Shown: positions 24,523 through 33,986 of the stretch, one piece after another | How positions within the stretch are numbered: the stretch's first letter is position 1 | Layout of the letters: each line of letters begins with the position of its first letter | From: DASUNQ01 sp035536455 | GTDB lineage: Bacteria > Acidobacteriota > Thermoanaerobaculia > Multivoradales > UBA5704 | NCBI GenBank assembly: GCA_035536455.1 | Contig: DATLOC010000030.1 | Coordinates: 1-64,000, forward strand | DNA: 64,000 bases | Direction: 5' to 3' | Notes under the pieces: generated by a model | The model's input: only the letters and a program-made list of their open reading frames with translations | Told to the model about the DNA's origin: nothing | Database searches by the model: none | Position numbers and translations under genes: made by a program

Positions 24523-25974
24523 ATGCTGAAAGAGCGAGCCCGGATCCTCACGGTCGGCATCTTCCTGCTCGACCTGTCCCTAGTCGCCGCCGCCTTCCTC
24601 CTCTCCTGGCTCCTCCGCAACGGCCCCCTCCCCTCCTGGGCCCCCGGCACCTTCCCCAGCCGCCTCTACCCCCTCTCCGAGTACCTGACCCTCCTCCCCC
24701 TGGCCCTGGCCATCTGGGGCGTCCTCCTCCTCTCCTCGGGCCGCTACCGCTCGCACCGCACCGTCCCCCTCCTCGACGAGGCCCTCGCCGTCATCCGCGT
24801 CTGCGTCCTCGGCGCCGCCCTGTTCACCCTGAGCCTCTACGTCGGCCGCTTCGACGAGCGGCTCCTCGGCGACCGCATCAGCCGCTTCTGGGTCCTCCTC
24901 TTCGCCGTCTTCTCCTGCCTCTTCCTGCTCACCGAGAAGCTGGCGATCCGCCTCACCTCGCGCTACGTCCGCTTCCGCGGCCTCAACTACCGCACCGTGC
25001 TCATCGTCGGCACCAACGAGACCGCGCTCGAGATCGCCGAGTCCATCCAGGCCCACCGCTTCTGGGGCTTCCGCGTCCTCGGCTTCGTCGGCAGCGGCCC
25101 GCCGCCGGGGGACTCCTGGCGCGGCCGCTTCGCGGTCCTCGGCGACCTCGACGACATCCCGCGCATCGTCGAGCAGCACGTCGTCGACGACGTCATCTTC
25201 GCCGTCAACCGCCGCGACCTCGACCTCCTCGAGGACCTCTTCCTCTCGCTCCAGGAGCAGGGTATCCGCACCCGCTTCGCCATGAACCTCTTCCCCAACG
25301 CACGGGCGAAGATGGAGCTCGAAGAGCTGGACGGCATGCCGCTCCTCTCCTTCTCGACCACCCCGACCGGCGTCCTCCAGCTCATGGGCAAGCGCGCCCT
25401 CGACGTGGCGGTCTCGGCGCTCATCCTCGCCCTCGCCGCGCCGGTGGTGCTGACGATCGCCCTGGTCATCAAGCTGACCTCGGGGGGCAACGTCCTCTTC
25501 CGCCAGACCCGTTGCGGCCTCAACGGCCGCTCCTTCACCCTCTACAAGTTCCGCACGATGGTCGAGGGCGCCGAGGAGCGGCGGCGCGAGCTGCTGCACT
25601 TGAACGAGATGAACGGCCCGGTCTTCAAGCTGCGCAGCGACCCCCGGGTCACCGCCTTCGGCCGCTTCCTGCGCAAGTTCAGCCTCGACGAGCTGCCGCA
25701 GCTCTGGAACGTGCTGCGCGGCGACATGAGCCTGGTGGGGCCGCGCCCGCCGATCCCCGAGGAGGTGGCCCGCTACCAGCGCTGGCAGCGGCGGCGGCTG
25801 GCGATGAAACCGGGTCTCACCTGCCTCTGGCAGATCAGCGGGCGGAACAACCTCGACTTCGACCGCTGGATCGAGCTGGACCTGCAGTACATCGACTCCT
25901 GGACGCCGCTCCTCGACCTCAAGATCCTGCTCAAGACGATCCCGGTCGTGCTCTCCGGGAAGGGCGCTTCCTAG
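24523..25974 (+). CDS. Polyprenyl-phosphate hexose-1-phosphate transferase (WbaP/CpsE type)
   Basis: 483 residues. Four N-terminal transmembrane helices (~residues 10-140) and a nucleotide-binding-like middle domain ('YRTVLIVGTNETALEIAESI') precede a C-terminal catalytic domain. That domain has a re-entrant helix 'KRALDVAVSALILALAAPVV', then 'GLNGRSFTLYKFRTMVEGAE', 'FLRKFSLDELPQLWNVLRGD' and 'MSLVGPRPPIP'. These are the bacterial sugar transferase signatures (KFRTM, DELPQ, SLVGPRP). The enzyme moves a hexose-1-phosphate from a nucleotide sugar to undecaprenyl phosphate, starting the polysaccharide repeat unit assembled by the upstream GT genes. Its 3' end overlaps the converging hemF by four bases. 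Confidence 0.93.
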   Translation: MLKERARILTVGIFLLDLSLVAAAFLLSWLLRNGPLPSWAPGTFPSRLYPLSEYLTLLPLALAIWGVLLLSSGRYRSHRTVPLLDEALAVIRVCVLGAALFTLSLYVGRFDERLLGDRISRFWVLLFAVFSCLFLLTEKLAIRLTSRYVRFRGLNYRTVLIVGTNETALEIAESIQAHRFWGFRVLGFVGSGPPPGDSWRGRFAVLGDLDDIPRIVEQHVVDDVIFAVNRRDLDLLEDLFLSLQEQGIRTRFAMNLFPNARAKMELEELDGMPLLSFSTTPTGVLQLMGKRALDVAVSALILALAAPVVLTIALVIKLTSGGNVLFRQTRCGLNGRSFTLYKFRTMVEGAEERRRELLHLNEMNGPVFKLRSDPRVTAFGRFLRKFSLDELPQLWNVLRGDMSLVGPRPPIPEEVARYQRWQRRRLAMKPGLTCLWQISGRNNLDFDRWIELDLQYIDSWTPLLDLKILLKTIPVVLSGKGAS

Positions 25975-26888
25975 CCCTCCGCCCAGTCTCTGGGCTTCAG
26001 GAACACCTCGTAGAGCCGGGCCTCCGGCGTCCCCGGCTCGGGCTGCCAGTCGTAGCGCCAGCGCACCAGGGGCGGCAGCGACATGAGGATCGACTCCGTC
26101 CGCCCGCCCGATTGCAGGCCGAAGAGCGTGCCGCGGTCGTAGAGCAGGTTGAACTCGACGTAGCGCCCGCGGCGGTAGAGCTGGAAGTCGCGCTCGCGCT
26201 CGCCCCAGGGGGTGTCGCGCCGCCGGCGCAGGATCGGCAGGTAGGCGTCGAGGAAGCCTTCGCCGACGGCGCGCGCGAAGGCGAAGCAGCGCTCGAACCC
26301 CCAGGCGTCGAGGTCGTCGAAGAAGAGGCCGCCGACGCCGCGCGGCTCGCCGCGGTGGCGGAGGACGAAGTACTCGTCGCACCAGCGCTTGAAGCGCGGG
26401 TAGACGTCGTCGCCGAAGGGCGCGCAGAGGGCGCGCGCCGTGCGGTGCCAGTGCTCGGCGTCCTCCTCGAAGCCGTAGTAGGGCGTCAGGTCGAAGCCGC
26501 CGCCGAACCACCAGACCGGCGGCTCGTCCGGCTTCTCGGCGAGCAGGAAGCGGACGTTGGCGTGGGCCGTTGGGACGTAGGGGTTGCGCGGGTGGAGGAC
26601 GAGCGAGAGCCCCAGCGCCCGGAAGCTCCGCCCGGCGAGCTGCGGGCGCTGCGCGGTGGCGGCGGCGGGGAGGGCGGCGCCGTGGACGTCCGAGACGTTG
26701 ACGCCCGCCTTTTCGAAGACGCCCCCCTCGGCGAGGATTCGCGTCCGCCCGCCGCCCCCCTCCGCCCGCTCCCAGAGGTCCTCGGCGAACCGCCGGCCGC
26801 CGTCCTCGCTCTCCAGCGCGGCGCAGATGCGGTCCTGGAGGTCGAAGAGGCAGGCGCGGACGGCGGCGACGTCCTCGGGGCGCGGCAC
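25971..26888 (-). CDS. hemF: Oxygen-dependent coproporphyrinogen III oxidase
   Basis: 305 residues, GTG start. Signature segments: 'GVNVSDVHGAALPAAATAQR' (normally GVNfSxVxG), 'LHPRNPYVPTAHANVRFLLA', 'VWWFGGGFDLTPYYGFEEDA', 'CDEYFVLRHRGEPRGVGGLF', 'YVEFNLLYDRGTLFGLQSGG' and 'SILMSLPPLVRW'. The enzyme decarboxylates coproporphyrinogen III to protoporphyrinogen IX using O2, which implies an aerobic or microaerobic life style. It is the last gene of the gnd-zwf-pgl group, 11 bases after a small unknown gene. Confidence 0.96.
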   Translation of the reverse strand: MPRPEDVAAVRACLFDLQDRICAALESEDGGRRFAEDLWERAEGGGGRTRILAEGGVFEKAGVNVSDVHGAALPAAATAQRPQLAGRSFRALGLSLVLHPRNPYVPTAHANVRFLLAEKPDEPPVWWFGGGFDLTPYYGFEEDAEHWHRTARALCAPFGDDVYPRFKRWCDEYFVLRHRGEPRGVGGLFFDDLDAWGFERCFAFARAVGEGFLDAYLPILRRRRDTPWGERERDFQLYRRGRYVEFNLLYDRGTLFGLQSGGRTESILMSLPPLVRWRYDWQPEPGTPEARLYEVFLKPRDWAEG

Positions 26889-26899
26889 GGCGCGCGATC

Positions 26900-27172
26900 C
26901 TACCGCTCGGTCCAGTGCTCGAGTGGCAGCCCGAGCAGCGGGTAGCGCTCCCTGAGCGCTTCGAGCCGGCGGGCGGTGGCGGCGAGCGACTGCGGCCCGA
27001 GCGTCCGCTCCAGCTCACGCCGCCTGATCCCCAGCTCGCGGATCTCCCAGACGTAGAGCGCCGAGAGCAGCTCGCGCACCCGCGCCGGGTCGGTCGTCGG
27101 CCGCGGCGCGACGCCGTGATCGAGCAGGACGCGGCGGACGTCCTCGCGGTAGGTGAAGGGACCGAGGGGCAC
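26900..27172 (-). CDS. Small protein of unknown function
   Basis: 90 residues, GTG start: 'FTYREDVRRVLLDHGVAPRP', then 'VRELLSALYVWEIRELGIRR' and 'RLEALRERYPLLGLPLEHWT'. It is predicted all-helical and charged, with no signal peptide, membrane segment, Cys pair or nucleotide motif. I do not recognise it. Tight spacing (18 bases to the DinB-like gene, 11 to hemF) and typical codon use support it as a real gene in the operon. Confidence 0.55.
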   Translation of the reverse strand: MPLGPFTYREDVRRVLLDHGVAPRPTTDPARVRELLSALYVWEIRELGIRRRELERTLGPQSLAATARRLEALRERYPLLGLPLEHWTER

Positions 27173-27190
27173 GGCCGCAGCGGCGCCCGG

Positions 27191-27766
27191 CTACGGCTCG
27201 GCGCGGCTCCAGGGCGGCGTGATGCCGTTGCTGCGCGCGTAGGCGATCGCCTGGCCGAGGTGCTCGTGAGCGTGCGAGAGGAGAGCGAGCAGCGCGTCGG
27301 CGCGCGTCATCTTGCGCCCGAAGAGCTCCACCTCCTGGCCGAGCGTCGCCGGGTCCGCGCCCTCGACCGCCTTGCGGGCGTGGGCGATCGAGTCCTTGAG
27401 CGCGGCGACCACCTTCGCCTTGTCGGTCTCCTTCTCCAGCTCCCGCGACAGGCCGGGCGGCGGCGCGACGCCGAGAGCGCTGGGCAGGTAGAAGTTGCCG
27501 CCGGCGACGTGCATGTAGACCTCGGAGACCGACCGCACCCCCTCGGCGGGGCGCCACGTGTACTTCTCGGCCGGCACGGCCTCGGCGAGCGCGACGAGCA
27601 TGCCGGTGACGCGGTCCCAGTTGCGGAGGTAGGTGCCTTTGAGGTCGGGTGCGCCGGCCGGGGCAGCCGGGGCCGCCGCGGGCGTGTCGTGAGCGAAGAG
27701 CGGAGCGGCGGCGAGCGCGAGGGCGGCAAAGGCGAAAGCGGCGAGGTACCGCGGCGGTTTGGGCAT
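27191..27766 (-). CDS. Secreted DinB-superfamily protein
   Basis: 191 residues. A signal peptide ('YLAAFAFAALALAAAPLFAH') precedes a DinB-like four-helix bundle: 'WDRVTGMLVALAEAVPAEKY', 'VSEVYMHVAGGNFYLPSAL' and 'ALLALLSHAHEHLGQAIAYA'. The His in the second and third blocks (MHVA, HAHEHLGQ) match the metal-binding triad of the superfamily, whose members include thiol transferases. Start ATG 27766 is chosen over 27796 because AGGAG lies six bases ahead of it and the signal peptide then starts cleanly. Function outside the cytoplasm is unknown. Confidence 0.8.
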   Translation of the reverse strand: MPKPPRYLAAFAFAALALAAAPLFAHDTPAAAPAAPAGAPDLKGTYLRNWDRVTGMLVALAEAVPAEKYTWRPAEGVRSVSEVYMHVAGGNFYLPSALGVAPPPGLSRELEKETDKAKVVAALKDSIAHARKAVEGADPATLGQEVELFGRKMTRADALLALLSHAHEHLGQAIAYARSNGITPPWSRAEP

Positions 27767-27797
27767 GACGGGCTCCTGAGGAAGGTTCGCGGGCATT

Positions 27798-28547
27798 CTA
27801 GCCCCCGGCCGCCGCGCGGTCGGCGATCCAGAGGAGCTCGCCGTCCTCGGGGAGGATGAGGCGCGCCGGGGTTTGTTCGGGATCGCCTGCCGGCGCCCGC
27901 GCGGCGCGCAGGGCCGCGGCCTTCGCCGCCCCCGCCACCAGGAAGAGGAAGCAGCGCGCGCGGTTGAAGACCGGCACCGTGAGAGTGAGCCGCCAGGCCG
28001 CGAGCTTCTCGACCCAGACCGCCACCGCCAGCCGCTCCCGCTCGGCGAGCGCGGCGCTGCCCGGGAAGAGCGAGGCGGTGTGCCCGTCCTCGCCGAGGCC
28101 CATGAGGACCAGGTCGAAGCGCGGCGGCTCGCCGGCGGCCAAGCCGAAGACCTCGCGCAGCGTCGCCTCGTAGGCCGCCGCTGCCTCCTCGGGGGGCAGC
28201 TCGGTGGGCCAGCGGTGGAGGTTCTCGGGCGGCGCCGGCACCCGCGAGAGCATCGCCTCCCAGCTCATCCCGAAGTTGCTCTCGGGGTGGTCGGGCGGGA
28301 CGTACCGCTCGTCCCCCCAGAAGAACCGCGTCCGCTCCCAGGGGAAGGCGCCGCGCAGCGCGGGCTCCTCGGCCAGCAGCTCGTAGAGCCGCCGCGGCGT
28401 GCTGCCGCCCGAGAGCACCCACGAGAAGGCGCCGCGCGCCGCGACCGCCGCCGCGGCGCGCGCGACGATCTCCGCGGCCGCCGCCCGCGCCGCCTCCTCG
28501 GCGTCGGCGGCGACCCGCAGCGCACCCGCTACGCCTTCGGCTCCCAC
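27798..28547 (-). CDS. pgl: 6-phosphogluconolactonase
   Basis: 249 residues, GTG start overlapping the end of zwf by 19 bases. 'AFSWVLSGGSTPRRLYELLA', 'WERTRFFWGDERYVPPDHPE', 'SNFGMSWEAMLSRV', 'FDLVLMGLGEDGHTASLFPG' are the DevB-type Pgl motifs (SGGSTP phosphate loop, DERxVp, GxGxDGHTASLFP). It hydrolyses 6-phosphogluconolactone, the zwf product, to 6-phosphogluconate, the gnd substrate, so the three genes complete the oxidative pentose phosphate branch. Confidence 0.95.
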   Translation of the reverse strand: MGAEGVAGALRVAADAEEAARAAAAEIVARAAAAVAARGAFSWVLSGGSTPRRLYELLAEEPALRGAFPWERTRFFWGDERYVPPDHPESNFGMSWEAMLSRVPAPPENLHRWPTELPPEEAAAAYEATLREVFGLAAGEPPRFDLVLMGLGEDGHTASLFPGSAALAERERLAVAVWVEKLAAWRLTLTVPVFNRARCFLFLVAGAAKAAALRAARAPAGDPEQTPARLILPEDGELLWIADRAAAGG

Positions 28548-30037
28548 ATCCGCCAGTGCCGCCCGTCGCGCGCCATCAGCTCGTCCGCCTCCGGCGGCCC
28601 CCAGGAGCCGGCGGGGTAGTCGGGGAAGTCGCGCGGCGGCAGCGCCTCCCAGACGTCGAGCACCGGCGTCAGGATGCTCCAGGCCACCTCGACCATGTCG
28701 GCGCGCTGGAAGAGCGTGCGGTCGCCGGTCATGCAGTCGTAGAGCAGCGTCTCGTAGCCGGTCGCGGGCTCGGTGCCGAAGTAGTCCGAGTAGCAGAACT
28801 CCATCTCGACGTTGCCGAGCCGCACCTCGGGGCCGGGCACCTTGGCGCCGAAGCGCAGCGCGATCCCCTCGTCCGGCTGGATGCGGACGACCAGGAGGTT
28901 GGCGCGCAGCCGCTCGACCGAGGTGCCGCGGAAGAGCTCGAACGGCGCGCGCTTGAACTCGATGGCGATCTCGGTGACGCGGCGGGGGAGGCGCTTGCCG
29001 GTGCGCAGGTAGAAGGGCACGCCGGCCCAGCGCCAGTTGTCGATGCCGAGCTTGAGCGCGACGAAGGTCGGCGTCGGCGAGCCCGGCGCCACGTCCGGCT
29101 CCTGCCGGTAGCCGGCCACGGGCTTGCCGTCGATTTCGCCCGGCCCGTACTGGCCGCGCACCGCGCAGTGCAGCACCGCCTCCGGCGCCAGCGGCGGCAC
29201 GGCCTTCAGGATCTTCACCTTCTCGTCGCTCACCGCGTCGGCCTCGAAGGAGATCGGCGGCTCCATGGCGGTGATCGAGAGGAGCTGGAAGAGGTGGTTG
29301 GGCACCATGTCGCGCAGCGCCCCGGCCTCCTCGTAGTAGCGGCCGCGCCGCTCGACTCCCAGCTCCTCGGCCACCGTGATCTGCACGTGGTCGACGTAGC
29401 GCCGGTTCCAGATCGGCTCGAAGATGCCGTTGGCGAAGCGGAAGACGAGGAGGTTCTGGACCGTCTCTTTGCCCAGGTAGTGGTCGATGCGGTAGACCTG
29501 CGTCTCCGCGAGCACCTCGCGGATGGCGGCGTTGAGCGCCACGGCGCTCGGGTAGTCGCGGCCGAAGGGCTTTTCGATCACCACCCGCCGCCAGCCGTCG
29601 CGCTCGGCGAGGAGTCCGACCTTGCCCAGGCGCTTCAGGGTGGAGACGAAGAGGCTCGGCGGCACGGCGAGGTAGAGGAGGGCGTTGCCGCCGGTCTCGT
29701 GGGCGGCGTCGAGGACGGCGAGGCGCGCGGCGAGCTCGCGGTAGGTCGCCGTCTCCTGGAGGTCGCCGCTCAGGTGGTGGAGGCGGCGGACGAGGTCCTC
29801 GCAGGCGGCGGTGTCGGTCGGCGGCGTCGCGTGCTCCCGCAGGGCGCGGCGCATCTCCTCGCGGTAGGCCTCGTCCGACTGATCGTGGCTGCTCACCCCC
29901 AGCACGGCGAAGCGCTCGGGGAGAAGGCCTTCCTCGGCGAGGTTCAGGAGGGCGGGGAGGAGCTTCCGCCGCGTCAGATCGCCGGTGCCGCCGAAGATGA
30001 CCAGGACGCAGGGGTCGGCGGGGCGGGGAGTGTCCAC
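28529..30037 (-). CDS. zwf: Glucose-6-phosphate 1-dehydrogenase
   Basis: 502 residues. 'VLVIFGGTGDLTRRKLLPAL' is the NADP-binding GxxGDLxxRK motif, 'RVVIEKPFGRDYPSA' the EKPxG strand, and 'VYRIDHYLGKETVQNLLVFR' the catalytic RIDHYLGKE with the active His/Lys. The remaining length matches the family. Start GTG 30037 gives a normal N-terminus; further upstream in-frame codons lie inside gnd. Five bases separate it from gnd. Confidence 0.97.
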   Translation of the reverse strand: MDTPRPADPCVLVIFGGTGDLTRRKLLPALLNLAEEGLLPERFAVLGVSSHDQSDEAYREEMRRALREHATPPTDTAACEDLVRRLHHLSGDLQETATYRELAARLAVLDAAHETGGNALLYLAVPPSLFVSTLKRLGKVGLLAERDGWRRVVIEKPFGRDYPSAVALNAAIREVLAETQVYRIDHYLGKETVQNLLVFRFANGIFEPIWNRRYVDHVQITVAEELGVERRGRYYEEAGALRDMVPNHLFQLLSITAMEPPISFEADAVSDEKVKILKAVPPLAPEAVLHCAVRGQYGPGEIDGKPVAGYRQEPDVAPGSPTPTFVALKLGIDNWRWAGVPFYLRTGKRLPRRVTEIAIEFKRAPFELFRGTSVERLRANLLVVRIQPDEGIALRFGAKVPGPEVRLGNVEMEFCYSDYFGTEPATGYETLLYDCMTGDRTLFQRADMVEVAWSILTPVLDVWEALPPRDFPDYPAGSWGPPEADELMARDGRHWRMWEPKA

Positions 30038-30042
30038 GCGGC

Positions 30043-31050
<1,008 letters not shown>

Positions 31051-31083
31051 CGTCTTGCCAATCCTCCTTTGCCATTGCCATTG

Positions 31084-31089
31084 TAGAAT
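31084..31089 (+). promoter_or_regulatory. Possible -10 for the AbrB/VapC-like pair
   Basis: TAGAAT lies 21 bases before the GTG of the antitoxin-like gene in the divergent gap, next to two TTGCCA-like hexamers at 31055 and 31069 that are not at ideal spacing. Autoregulation by the AbrB-like protein would be expected here. Confidence 0.3.
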
Positions 31090-31110
31090 GGCAGCAAGCG
31101 GGAGGCCAGG

Positions 31111-31365
31111 GTGGAGACGACACTAGACAAGTTCGGAAGAGTCGTTCTGCCGAAACAGGTGCGGGACAGCCTCGGGCTCGAGGCCGGCTCGGTCCTGCGC
31201 ATCGAGCAAGCTCCGGGGGAGATCCGTCTCACCCCTGTCGAGGAGAAGCCCTCCTTGGTCTGGCGAGATGGTCTCCTCGTGTTCGTCGGCGAGATCGAGG
31301 GCGACCTCGACGACGCGGTTCGGCGGCAGCGCGAAGAGCGCCTCAAGAAGCTCGTTCGGGGCTGA
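31111..31365 (+). CDS. AbrB/MazE-like (SpoVT) antitoxin
   Basis: 84 residues, GTG start. 'TTLDKFGRVVLPKQVRDSLG' with 'LEAGSVLRIEQAPGEIRLTP' is the swapped-hairpin SpoVT/AbrB DNA-binding domain (normally DkxGRvviPkxvRexL). The acidic-basic C-terminus ('DLDDAVRRQREERLKKLV') would be the toxin-binding tail. It is four bases before a PIN-domain gene, the standard VapB-VapC arrangement with the antitoxin first. It is expected to repress its own promoter. Confidence 0.87.
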   Translation: METTLDKFGRVVLPKQVRDSLGLEAGSVLRIEQAPGEIRLTPVEEKPSLVWRDGLLVFVGEIEGDLDDAVRRQREERLKKLVRG

Positions 31366-31369
31366 CGCC

Positions 31370-31804
31370 TTGAAGGTGCTGTTCGACACCTCGGTGATCG
31401 TGGCCGCCTTGGTTGCCGGGCACGTCCACCATGCCCGGGCCTCCGCGTGGCTGCGCCGGGCCCACTCCCCCGAGCTGCAGCTCGTCGTGGCGACGCACAC
31501 CCTCGCCGAGCTCTACTCCGTGCTCAGCGCTCTACCCTCGCGGCCGCGCATCTCGCCGCGAGAAGCCCTCTCTCTGATCGAGGAGAACGTCGAGCGGCAC
31601 GCGCGCCTGGTGTCGCTCTCCGAGGCCGACTACCTGGCCACCTTGCGCGACCTCGCCGCGCGCTCACTGGCGGGCGGAGTGGTCTTCGACGCCCTGCTGG
31701 TTCGCGCGGCGCGCAACGCGGAGGTGGATCGGCTGCTGACGCTGAACCTGAGCGACTTCCGCAGGATCTGGCCCGAAGGGGAAGGGATTCTGATCGAGCC
31801 CTGA
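31370..31804 (+). CDS. PIN-domain VapC-like ribonuclease toxin
   Basis: 144 residues with TTG start (LKVLFDTSVIVAAL). The PIN acidic set is present: Asp in 'LFDTSVIVAAL', Glu in 'VATHTLAELYSVLSALP', Asp in 'AGGVVFDALLVRAARNAEVD' and the final 'LLTLNLSDFRRIWPE' with Asp. VapC toxins cut tRNA or rRNA. The downstream gene purF converges with a ten-base gap, so the module is a two-gene unit wedged between gnd and purF. Confidence 0.87.
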   Translation: MKVLFDTSVIVAALVAGHVHHARASAWLRRAHSPELQLVVATHTLAELYSVLSALPSRPRISPREALSLIEENVERHARLVSLSEADYLATLRDLAARSLAGGVVFDALLVRAARNAEVDRLLTLNLSDFRRIWPEGEGILIEP

Positions 31805-31813
31805 AACGAGCCG

Positions 31814-33205
31814 CTACTCCCCCTCCGCCCGGATCGGGAACAGTTCCGCCTGCCGCTGGTCTTGGGGGGAGATGGGGACGCGGTAGTCGCCGGTCCAGCA
31901 GGCGGTGCAGTAGCTGTCCTTGGGGCCGGAGACGGCGGCGAGCATGCCTTCCAGCGACAGGTACCCCAGGCTGTCGGCTTCGATGAACTCGCGAATGCCC
32001 TCGACGTCGTGGCTCGCGGCGATCAGCTCGGCGCGGGTGGGAGTGTCGATGCCGTAGCGGCAGGGCCACTGCGTCGGCGGCGCCGAGATCCGCACGTGCA
32101 CCTCGGCGGCGCCGGCCTCGCGCACCATGTGCACGATCTTTTTCGACGTCGTGCCGCGCACGATCGAGTCGTCCACCAGCACCACGCGCCGGCCGGCGAT
32201 CAGCTCGCGCACCGGGTTGAGCTTGATCTTCACCCCGAAGTTCCGGATCGACTGCTTGGGCTCGATGAACGTCCGCCCGACGTAGTGGTTGCGGATCAGC
32301 CCGAACTCCAGCGGCAGCCCCGACTCGCGGCTGTAGCCGAGCGCGGCGAAGAGGCCGCTGTCCGGCACCGGCACCACGACGTCGGCCGCCGCCGGCGCCT
32401 CGCGCGCCAGCTGCGCCCCCATCTTCAGGCGCGCGTGCGACACCGAGTCGCCGAAGACCGTGCTGTCCGGGCGCGCGAAGTAGACGTGCTCGAAGATGCA
32501 GCGGCTCGCCTCGACCGCCTGCGGCAGGCGGAAGCTCGCCGTCTCCCCGCCCCGCGCCACCACCACCTCGCCCAGCTCCAGCTCGCGCACCGGCCGTGCT
32601 TCCAGCAGATCGAAGGCGCAGCTCTCCGAGGCGAAGCAGGGCGCGCCGCCCAGGTCGCCGAGGACCAGCGGCCGGAAGCCGTGCGGGTCGCGCGCCGCGA
32701 TCAGCCCCTCCTGGGTCGCCAGGAGCAGCGAATAGGCACCCCGCACCTCGGAGAGCGCGGTCATCAACGACTCCACGATCTCGAGCCGCGGGCTGCGCGC
32801 CATCAGGTGCAGGATCACCTCGGTGTCGCTCGTCGTCTGGAAGATCGAGCCCTCGCGCTCCAGCCGCCGGCGGATCTCGACCGCGTTCGTCAGGTTGCCG
32901 TTGTGGACGATGCCGATCGGCCCCATCGAGGTCTTGACCACGATCGGCTGCGCGTTGGCGAGGACGCTGGTGCCGGCGGTGGAGTAGCGGGTGTGGCCGA
33001 TCGCCCGCCGCCCGGGGAGGCGCGCGATGACCTTCTCGCGGAAGATGTCGGCGACGTGCCCCATACCGCGCTCGACGTGGAGCTGCGCGCCGTCCCAGGA
33101 GACGATGCCGGCGCTCTCCTGGCCCCGGTGCTGGAGCGCGTAGAGCCCCAGGTAGGCGAGGTTCGCCGCGTCGTCGCTGCCTTCGATGCCAAAGATGCCG
33201 CACAT
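31814..33205 (-). CDS. purF: Amidophosphoribosyltransferase
   Basis: 463 residues. It begins MCGIFGIEG, so Cys2 is the Ntn glutaminase nucleophile after Met removal. Further: 'GLYALQHRGQESAGIVSWDG', 'AIGHTRYSTAGTSVLANAQP', 'GPIGIVHNGNLTNAVEIR', and the PRPP loop 'RVVLVDDSIVRGTTSKKIVH'. Cys in 'ASRCIFEHVYFARPDS' and in 'DSYCTACWTGDY' match ligands of the Bacillus-type Fe-S cluster. The enzyme makes phosphoribosylamine from PRPP and glutamine, the first step of purine synthesis. It is close to, but separated by a divergent membrane gene from, purL-Q-S. Confidence 0.97.
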   Translation of the reverse strand: MCGIFGIEGSDDAANLAYLGLYALQHRGQESAGIVSWDGAQLHVERGMGHVADIFREKVIARLPGRRAIGHTRYSTAGTSVLANAQPIVVKTSMGPIGIVHNGNLTNAVEIRRRLEREGSIFQTTSDTEVILHLMARSPRLEIVESLMTALSEVRGAYSLLLATQEGLIAARDPHGFRPLVLGDLGGAPCFASESCAFDLLEARPVRELELGEVVVARGGETASFRLPQAVEASRCIFEHVYFARPDSTVFGDSVSHARLKMGAQLAREAPAAADVVVPVPDSGLFAALGYSRESGLPLEFGLIRNHYVGRTFIEPKQSIRNFGVKIKLNPVRELIAGRRVVLVDDSIVRGTTSKKIVHMVREAGAAEVHVRISAPPTQWPCRYGIDTPTRAELIAASHDVEGIREFIEADSLGYLSLEGMLAAVSGPKDSYCTACWTGDYRVPISPQDQRQAELFPIRAEGE

Positions 33206-33315
33206 GGCGAGGTCTAGAACGGCCCGGCGGCCGCCTTCATTCTAGGCGCGCCGGTGATATCCTGGGGTCTCCCGTTCCATCGTCGTTCCGGCGCAGCGCG
33301 AAGGAGGTGTCTCTC

Positions 33316-33951
33316 GTGGCGATCTCTCGGCTTGTCTCGTGGCGTCCCTGGTTCCTGTTGGGCGGCGTGCTCGTCGTCGCCGGCGGCCTGCAGCACCCGC
33401 GCGGCGGGGGGATGGCCGCGATGCTGGCGGACCCCGCCTGGGTCCCCTCGCACCTGCTGATCCTCGCCGGCTATGCCGCGCTGGCGGCCGGCCTCTTCCT
33501 CTTCGGCCGCTCCGCCGCGCTGCCCCCCGGCACGGCGCGCTGGACGCGGCTCTCCTTCTACGCCATGGTCCTGAGCGCCGCCGAGATGGTGCTCCACACG
33601 GCCGCCAGCGTGGACCACGGCAACCTCGTCGCGGGGCACGCCGCGCCGGTCTTCACGACCCACATCTGGTCCGCGACCGTGGTCCAGCCGATCCTCGGGC
33701 TGGCGATCGTCGGCTTCATCCTGGCGACGGCGCGCGAGCGGACGCTGGCCTCGCCGTGGATCGCCTGGCTGGGGATCGCCGGCGCGGTGGCGCACGGCGC
33801 CGCGCCGATCCTGGTCGTGGCGCTCGGCCTGGGGCAGTTCTGGATCCTCTTCCCGCTGGTGATGCTCCTGGCGCTCTGGTTCGCGGTGGCGGCCCTCTGG
33901 CCGGTCCGCGCCGGCGCGCGGATGGAATCCGCGGAGCTGGCGGAGGCTTAG
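33316..33951 (+). CDS. Small polytopic membrane protein, unknown
   Basis: 211 residues with five or six hydrophobic helices ('WFLLGGVLVVAGGLQHP', 'LLILAGYAALAAGLFLFG', 'ILGLAIVGFILATA', 'ILFPLVMLLALWFAVAALWP'). Conserved-looking polar spots are 'GGLQHPRGG' and 'AASVDHGNLVAGHAAP' with several His, which might bind a metal or haem. I do not recognise a family. GTG 33316 is chosen because AAGGAGG (33301-33307) sits eight bases ahead; GTG 33307 would overlap its own ribosome site. It is divergent from purF and convergent with purL. Confidence 0.65.
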   Translation: MAISRLVSWRPWFLLGGVLVVAGGLQHPRGGGMAAMLADPAWVPSHLLILAGYAALAAGLFLFGRSAALPPGTARWTRLSFYAMVLSAAEMVLHTAASVDHGNLVAGHAAPVFTTHIWSATVVQPILGLAIVGFILATARERTLASPWIAWLGIAGAVAHGAAPILVVALGLGQFWILFPLVMLLALWFAVAALWPVRAGARMESAELAEA

Positions 33952-33970
33952 GCGCGAAGGCTTTCGCGCC
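33951..33970. terminator. Hairpin between convergent membrane gene and purL
   Basis: GGCGCGAA (33951-33958) and TTCGCGCC (33963-33970) form a perfect eight-base stem with a GGCT loop, starting at the last base of the stop codon. It could stop transcription in either direction; no long T-run follows. Confidence 0.5.
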
Positions 33971-33986
33971 GGGCTGCGATCGCCGC